DNA of 64,000 nt from Nonomuraea typhae (GTDB lineage: Bacteria > Actinomycetota > Actinomycetes > Streptosporangiales > Streptosporangiaceae): assembly GCF_009760925.1 (NCBI RefSeq), contig NZ_VRLV01000015.1, positions 186,001 to 250,000 on the forward strand. Direction: 5' to 3'. The notes below the pieces were generated by a model that was given only the letters and a program-made list of their open reading frames with translations, searched no databases and had not been told where the DNA came from. Made by a program: the position numbers and the translations under genes. This document shows, in pieces, positions 57,996-64,000 of the stretch (its first letter is position 1; each line of letters starts with the position of its first letter).

Positions 57996-58179
57996 GGTGG
58001 CGCGCGCCGCGTTTTCCTCAGGTGAGGGACGGCGTTCCTGTATTGGATGCGAGCGTCATTTGTCGGTCAACATGTCAGTAAATAGTTAGAAATTCACAGA
58101 CAAGGCAGGTCGCCGGCGACGCCGCTCCTGACAGGGGTCTTGACAGCCCTGGACTTGCTGCTCACTGTGTAAATCGTGG

Positions 58180-58193
58180 TGTAAGCGCTTTCA
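58180..58193. promoter_or_regulatory. LacI-family operator-like palindrome
   Basis: TGTAAGCGCTTTCA fits the cre/LacI consensus TGWAARCGYTWNCW on the reverse strand. It lies 33 bp before the small unknown gene. No lacI-type gene is in the window, so the regulator would act in trans. Confidence 0.6.
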
Positions 58194-58225
58194 GTCCGTC
58201 AGCCTCCCCTGGAAGGGAGACCCCG

Positions 58226-58549
58226 GTGACACGCTTACAGCCTCTCCCCGGCAAGGGCGGCGGCCGGTACGCCACCGAGTGGATCGAACACCCGGGCGGC
58301 GCCTGCACGACCCGCACCGTGATGGAGGAGGGTGCCATCCGGTGCGCGGACGTCGTGCCCCCGAACTGCCGGACGGTGGACGACCGCCGGCGCTTCCACC
58401 TCTACCGCGACGTTCCCGGCTCGAACCCGACCGGCGTCCCGATCAAGAGTACCGGCTCCATGGCCGGCCGGTCCGTGGTCGCCGGCAACCTGGTGCTGCG
58501 GCAGTACGGCGTGGGCATGGGCGCCTACCTCCTGGAACGGCTCGGGTGA
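58226..58549 (+). CDS. hypothetical protein, 107 residues
   Basis: I do not recognise this protein. It starts with GTG after GGAAGGGAGA and is framed by a LacI-type palindrome upstream and a perfect hairpin terminator downstream, so it is probably a real single-gene unit. It has no signal peptide or membrane segment, two Cys close to the middle (TTRTVMEEGAIRCADVVPPNC), and a basic centre (TVDDRRRFHLYRDVPG). Codon use looks like that of its neighbours. Confidence 0.6.
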   Translation: MTRLQPLPGKGGGRYATEWIEHPGGACTTRTVMEEGAIRCADVVPPNCRTVDDRRRFHLYRDVPGSNPTGVPIKSTGSMAGRSVVAGNLVLRQYGVGMGAYLLERLG

Positions 58550-58555
58550 GGAGCA

Positions 58556-58590
58556 CGGTCTCCGGCCCGCGAGGGACGGGCCGGAGACCG
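58556..58590. terminator. perfect 14-bp hairpin between small gene and subtilase gene
   Basis: 58556-58569 pairs without mismatch with 58577-58590 around a 7-nt loop. It serves both convergent genes. Confidence 0.8.
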
Positions 58591-58603
58591 CGGCAGCGAT
58601 CCG

Positions 58604-62212
<3,609 letters not shown>

Positions 62213-62222
62213 CGGGTGCCTT

Positions 62223-62248
62223 TCGAGATCATCTTATGGGGATCTCGA
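62223..62248. promoter_or_regulatory. inverted repeat TCGAGATC-N10-GATCTCGA upstream of the subtilase
   Basis: An 8-bp perfect inverted repeat lies 11-36 bp before the subtilase start. Its arms match the repeat before the M4 protease. This close to the start it could act as an RNA hairpin or as an operator. Confidence 0.6.
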
Positions 62249-62338
62249 GTTTTCAGAACGACCGATTACCACATCAAGCGCTCAGGCTGACATTTCTCGA
62301 CATGTCTGGTAAATGCCACAGTCGGCGCTTGACTGCGG

Positions 62339-62902
62339 TCATGTCCCCAGCGCGCACCGGATCAGGGTATCGGCCGCCGCGCGGGCCTGCGCCGCGGTGT
62401 CCGGGTCGCCGGTGATGGCCGCCGTGGTCTGGGCGCCCTCGGCGAGGAGGGCGAGTTGCGGGGCGAGGTAGGCCGGACCGCCCGCCGCGCGGACGAGCTC
62501 GGCGACGTGACGCTGGAAGGACGTCTTCTGCGCCCGGACGGCCTCGGCGACGCCGGCGTTGCCCCCTGCCAGCTCGCCGAAGAAGTTGATGAACGCGCAC
62601 CCGCGGAAGCTGTCCTCGCGGAACCACTCGGCCAGGAAGTCGAAGACGGCCAGCACCTTGCCACGCGGCGTCCGGGCGGCGGCCACGGCGGCGCCGATGC
62701 CGAGGTTCCACTGGTTCGTCCGGTGCCGGAGCACGGCCAGGACCAGGTCGTCCTTGGCGGGGAACAGCGCGTAGATGCGCTTCAGCGACACGCCCGCCGC
62801 GGTCCGGACGGCGTCCATGCCGACCGCCTGGACACCACGGGCGTAGAACAGCCGGTCGGCGGCGTCCACGACCCGTTCGCGCGCCGTCTCCTCGTCGATC
62901 AT
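62339..62902 (-). CDS. TetR/AcrR-family regulator
   Basis: A 187-residue TetR protein: N-terminal helix-turn-helix (AADRLFYARGVQAVGMDAVR, then AGVSLKRIYALFPAKDDLV) and a C-terminal domain with FRGCAFINFFGELAGGN as in the YcdC-like, electrophile-sensing group that often controls alpha/beta hydrolases. It is divergent from such a hydrolase and shares a control region with two matching palindromes. A Cys in RGCAFIN could sense oxidants, though this is speculative. Confidence 0.92.
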   Translation of the reverse strand: MIDEETARERVVDAADRLFYARGVQAVGMDAVRTAAGVSLKRIYALFPAKDDLVLAVLRHRTNQWNLGIGAAVAAARTPRGKVLAVFDFLAEWFREDSFRGCAFINFFGELAGGNAGVAEAVRAQKTSFQRHVAELVRAAGGPAYLAPQLALLAEGAQTTAAITGDPDTAAQARAAADTLIRCALGT

Positions 62903-62920
62903 GCGTGCTCCAGTTGCGCG

Positions 62921-62976
62921 GAGAACAATCGTTCTCTACTGTAGGACACCTCGGCGGAGAACGCTCGTTCTCCGCC
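62921..62976. promoter_or_regulatory. two TetR operators in the divergent control region
   Basis: Site 1 (62921-62936) reads GAGAACAATCGTTCTC. Site 2 (62953-62976) has the same core, GAGAACGCTCGTTCTC, with a total perfect arm of 10 bp on each side of GCTC. The centres are 36 bp apart. They lie between the tetR start and the hydrolase start. Confidence 0.8.
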
Positions 62977-62994
62977 CAAAGGGAGGGAAATCTG

Positions 62995-63837
62995 ATGGGC
63001 CACATCACCGTCGGCGCCGAAAACAGCACCGCCGTCGAGCTCTACTACGAAGACCAGGGATCCGGTCAGCCGGTCGTCCTCATCCACGGCTACCCGCTCA
63101 ACGGGCACAGCTGGGAGCGCCAGACGCGCGAACTCCTCGCCGCCGGCTACCGGGTCGTCACCTACGACCGCCGCGGCTTCGGCCAGTCCAGCAAGGTCGC
63201 CGGCGGATACGACTACGACACCTTCGCCGCCGACCTGAACACGCTCCTGGAGACGCTGGACCTGCGCGAGGTCATCCTCGTCGGCTTCTCCATGGGCACC
63301 GGCGAACTCGCCCGCTACGTCAAGAACCACGGCCACGAGCGCGTCGCCAAGCTCGCCTTCCTGGCCTCGCTCGAGCCGTTCCTGGTGGCGGCCGACGACA
63401 ACCCCACGGGAGTGCCCCAGGCGGTCTTCGACGGCATCGCCGCCACGGCCAAGGCCGACCGCTACGCCTGGTTCACCCAGTTCTACAAGGACTTCTACAA
63501 CCTGGACGAGAACCTCGGCACCCGCATCAGCCAGGAGGTCGTCACCGCCAACTGGAACACCGCCACCACCTCCGCCCCGGTCGCCGCCTACGCGGTGGTG
63601 CCCGCGTGGATCGAGGACTTCCGCGAGGACGTCGAGGCCGTGCGCGCGGCCGGCAAGCCGGCCCTGATCCTGCACGGGACCCGGGACAACATCCTCCCGA
63701 TCGACGCCACCGGGCGCCCCTTCCACAAGGCGTTCCCCGAGGCGGACTACGTCGAGGTCGACGGCGCCCCGCACGGCCTCCTGTGGACCCACGCCGCCGA
63801 GGTCAACGAGGCCCTGCTGGCCTTCGCCGCCAAGTAA
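62995..63837 (+). CDS. alpha/beta hydrolase (non-haem chloroperoxidase-like)
   Basis: A 280-residue cytoplasmic alpha/beta hydrolase of the group annotated as cofactor-free haloperoxidases or esterases. Oxyanion motif LIHGYPLNGHSW; nucleophile elbow GFSMGTGE (Ser about 101); Asp in LHGTRDNILPI; His in GAPHGLLWTH. The start ATG at 62995 has AGGGAGGG upstream; an earlier in-frame ATG at 62905 would cross both operators and is unlikely. It should be induced when the divergent TetR protein releases its operators. The true substrate is not known. Confidence 0.92.
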   Translation: MGHITVGAENSTAVELYYEDQGSGQPVVLIHGYPLNGHSWERQTRELLAAGYRVVTYDRRGFGQSSKVAGGYDYDTFAADLNTLLETLDLREVILVGFSMGTGELARYVKNHGHERVAKLAFLASLEPFLVAADDNPTGVPQAVFDGIAATAKADRYAWFTQFYKDFYNLDENLGTRISQEVVTANWNTATTSAPVAAYAVVPAWIEDFREDVEAVRAAGKPALILHGTRDNILPIDATGRPFHKAFPEADYVEVDGAPHGLLWTHAAEVNEALLAFAAK

Positions 63838-63843
63838 CCGCCC

Positions 63844-63876
63844 GCTCCGCCCCGCCGTACTCCGCCGGGGCGGAGC
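63844..63876 (+). terminator. hairpin after the alpha/beta hydrolase gene
   Basis: 63844-63853 pairs with 63867-63876 (GCTCCGCCCC with GGGGCGGAGC). A short T-containing stretch follows. Confidence 0.75.
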
Positions 63877-63920
63877 CCTTATCCTTAGGCCGTAAAGAGA
63901 TCTTGGCGTGAGGAGTGCCG

Positions 63921-64000
63921 GTGACCGTCTACGCGGGCCAGGGCGATGCCCGGCGGACCATGGCGGTGCTCTGGGGCACCGAGACCCCCAAGGAGACGCG
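63921..64000 (+). CDS. start of a further gene, probably TetR-family (partial)
   Basis: A GTG at 63921, preceded by GAGGAG, opens a frame beginning MTVYAGQGDARRTMAVLWG that stays open to the right edge. This N-terminus is like that of actinomycete TetR regulators with a leader before the helix-turn-helix, but only 26 codons are visible. Confidence 0.5.
   Translation, partial: MTVYAGQGDARRTMAVLWGTETPKET

Larger units (their letters stand above)
57908..58225. other. 318-bp intergenic region between M4 protease and small unknown gene
   Basis: This divergent region holds the inverted repeat at 57974-57995, an AT-richer part around 58060-58110 (minus strand ATTTACTGACATGTTGACC, probably promoter sequence of the protease) and the LacI-type palindrome at 58180-58193 before the small gene. 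I see no coding frame. Confidence 0.6.

Overview
The window is very GC-rich DNA from an actinomycete. Many GTG and one TTG starts, 4-nt stop/start overlaps, a large modular polyketide synthase, an ECF sigma factor paired with a DGPF-domain protein, and several secreted enzymes with actinomycete signal peptides and carbohydrate-binding modules all point that way. A Streptosporangiaceae-like organism (for example Nonomuraea) is my best guess, but it is an inference.

Positions 1-7000 hold a mixed set: an MFS transporter that runs off the left edge and has an in-frame TGA near its start, a YCII/DGPF protein coupled to an ECF42-type sigma factor, a pentapeptide-repeat protein, a membrane acyltransferase, a PucR-type regulator and a secreted alpha/beta hydrolase. 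A 19-bp direct repeat occurs at both ends of this block (1145-1163 and 7020-7038).

Positions 7000-37900 are the main biosynthetic region, all on the minus strand. A LuxR-type regulator is followed by three modular type I PKS genes (loading module with a KSQ domain plus four extension modules, ending in a thioesterase), an SDR oxidoreductase, two small NTF2/SnoaL-fold proteins and a four-gene peptide-type ABC transporter. Colinear reading gives: propionate starter; malonyl with KR; malonyl with KR and DH; methylmalonyl with no reduction; malonyl with KR and DH; release. That is a 12-carbon pentaketide. Boxes built from ACCCCTA occur before the regulator, before the first PKS gene and before the ABC operon, and may tie the three units into one regulon.

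Positions 37900-44750 carry catabolic units: an APC permease with an amidohydrolase behind a divergent TetR gene with a palindromic operator, and a LysR gene followed by a tartrate-dehydrogenase-like enzyme and a dicarboxylate symporter.

Positions 44750-50200 hold a secreted M64 peptidase with a CBM2 domain and then a compact lasso peptide cluster. The lasso precursor is only 38 codons (46679-46795). Its predicted core is rich in histidine and would form an Ile1-Asp8 ring. The asparagine-synthetase-like cyclase, the PqqD-like recognition protein and the leader peptidase follow with overlapping ends.

Positions 50200-64000 carry a beta-propeller protein, a sulfotransferase, a decayed dialkylglycine decarboxylase with a remnant that may be its LysR regulator, a methyltransferase, a secreted AA10 LPMO, a secreted M4 metalloprotease, a small unknown protein, a very large secreted subtilase, and a TetR/alpha-beta-hydrolase pair with two operators. 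A partial TetR-like gene runs off the right end. I saw no tRNA, rRNA, CRISPR array, insertion sequence or origin.
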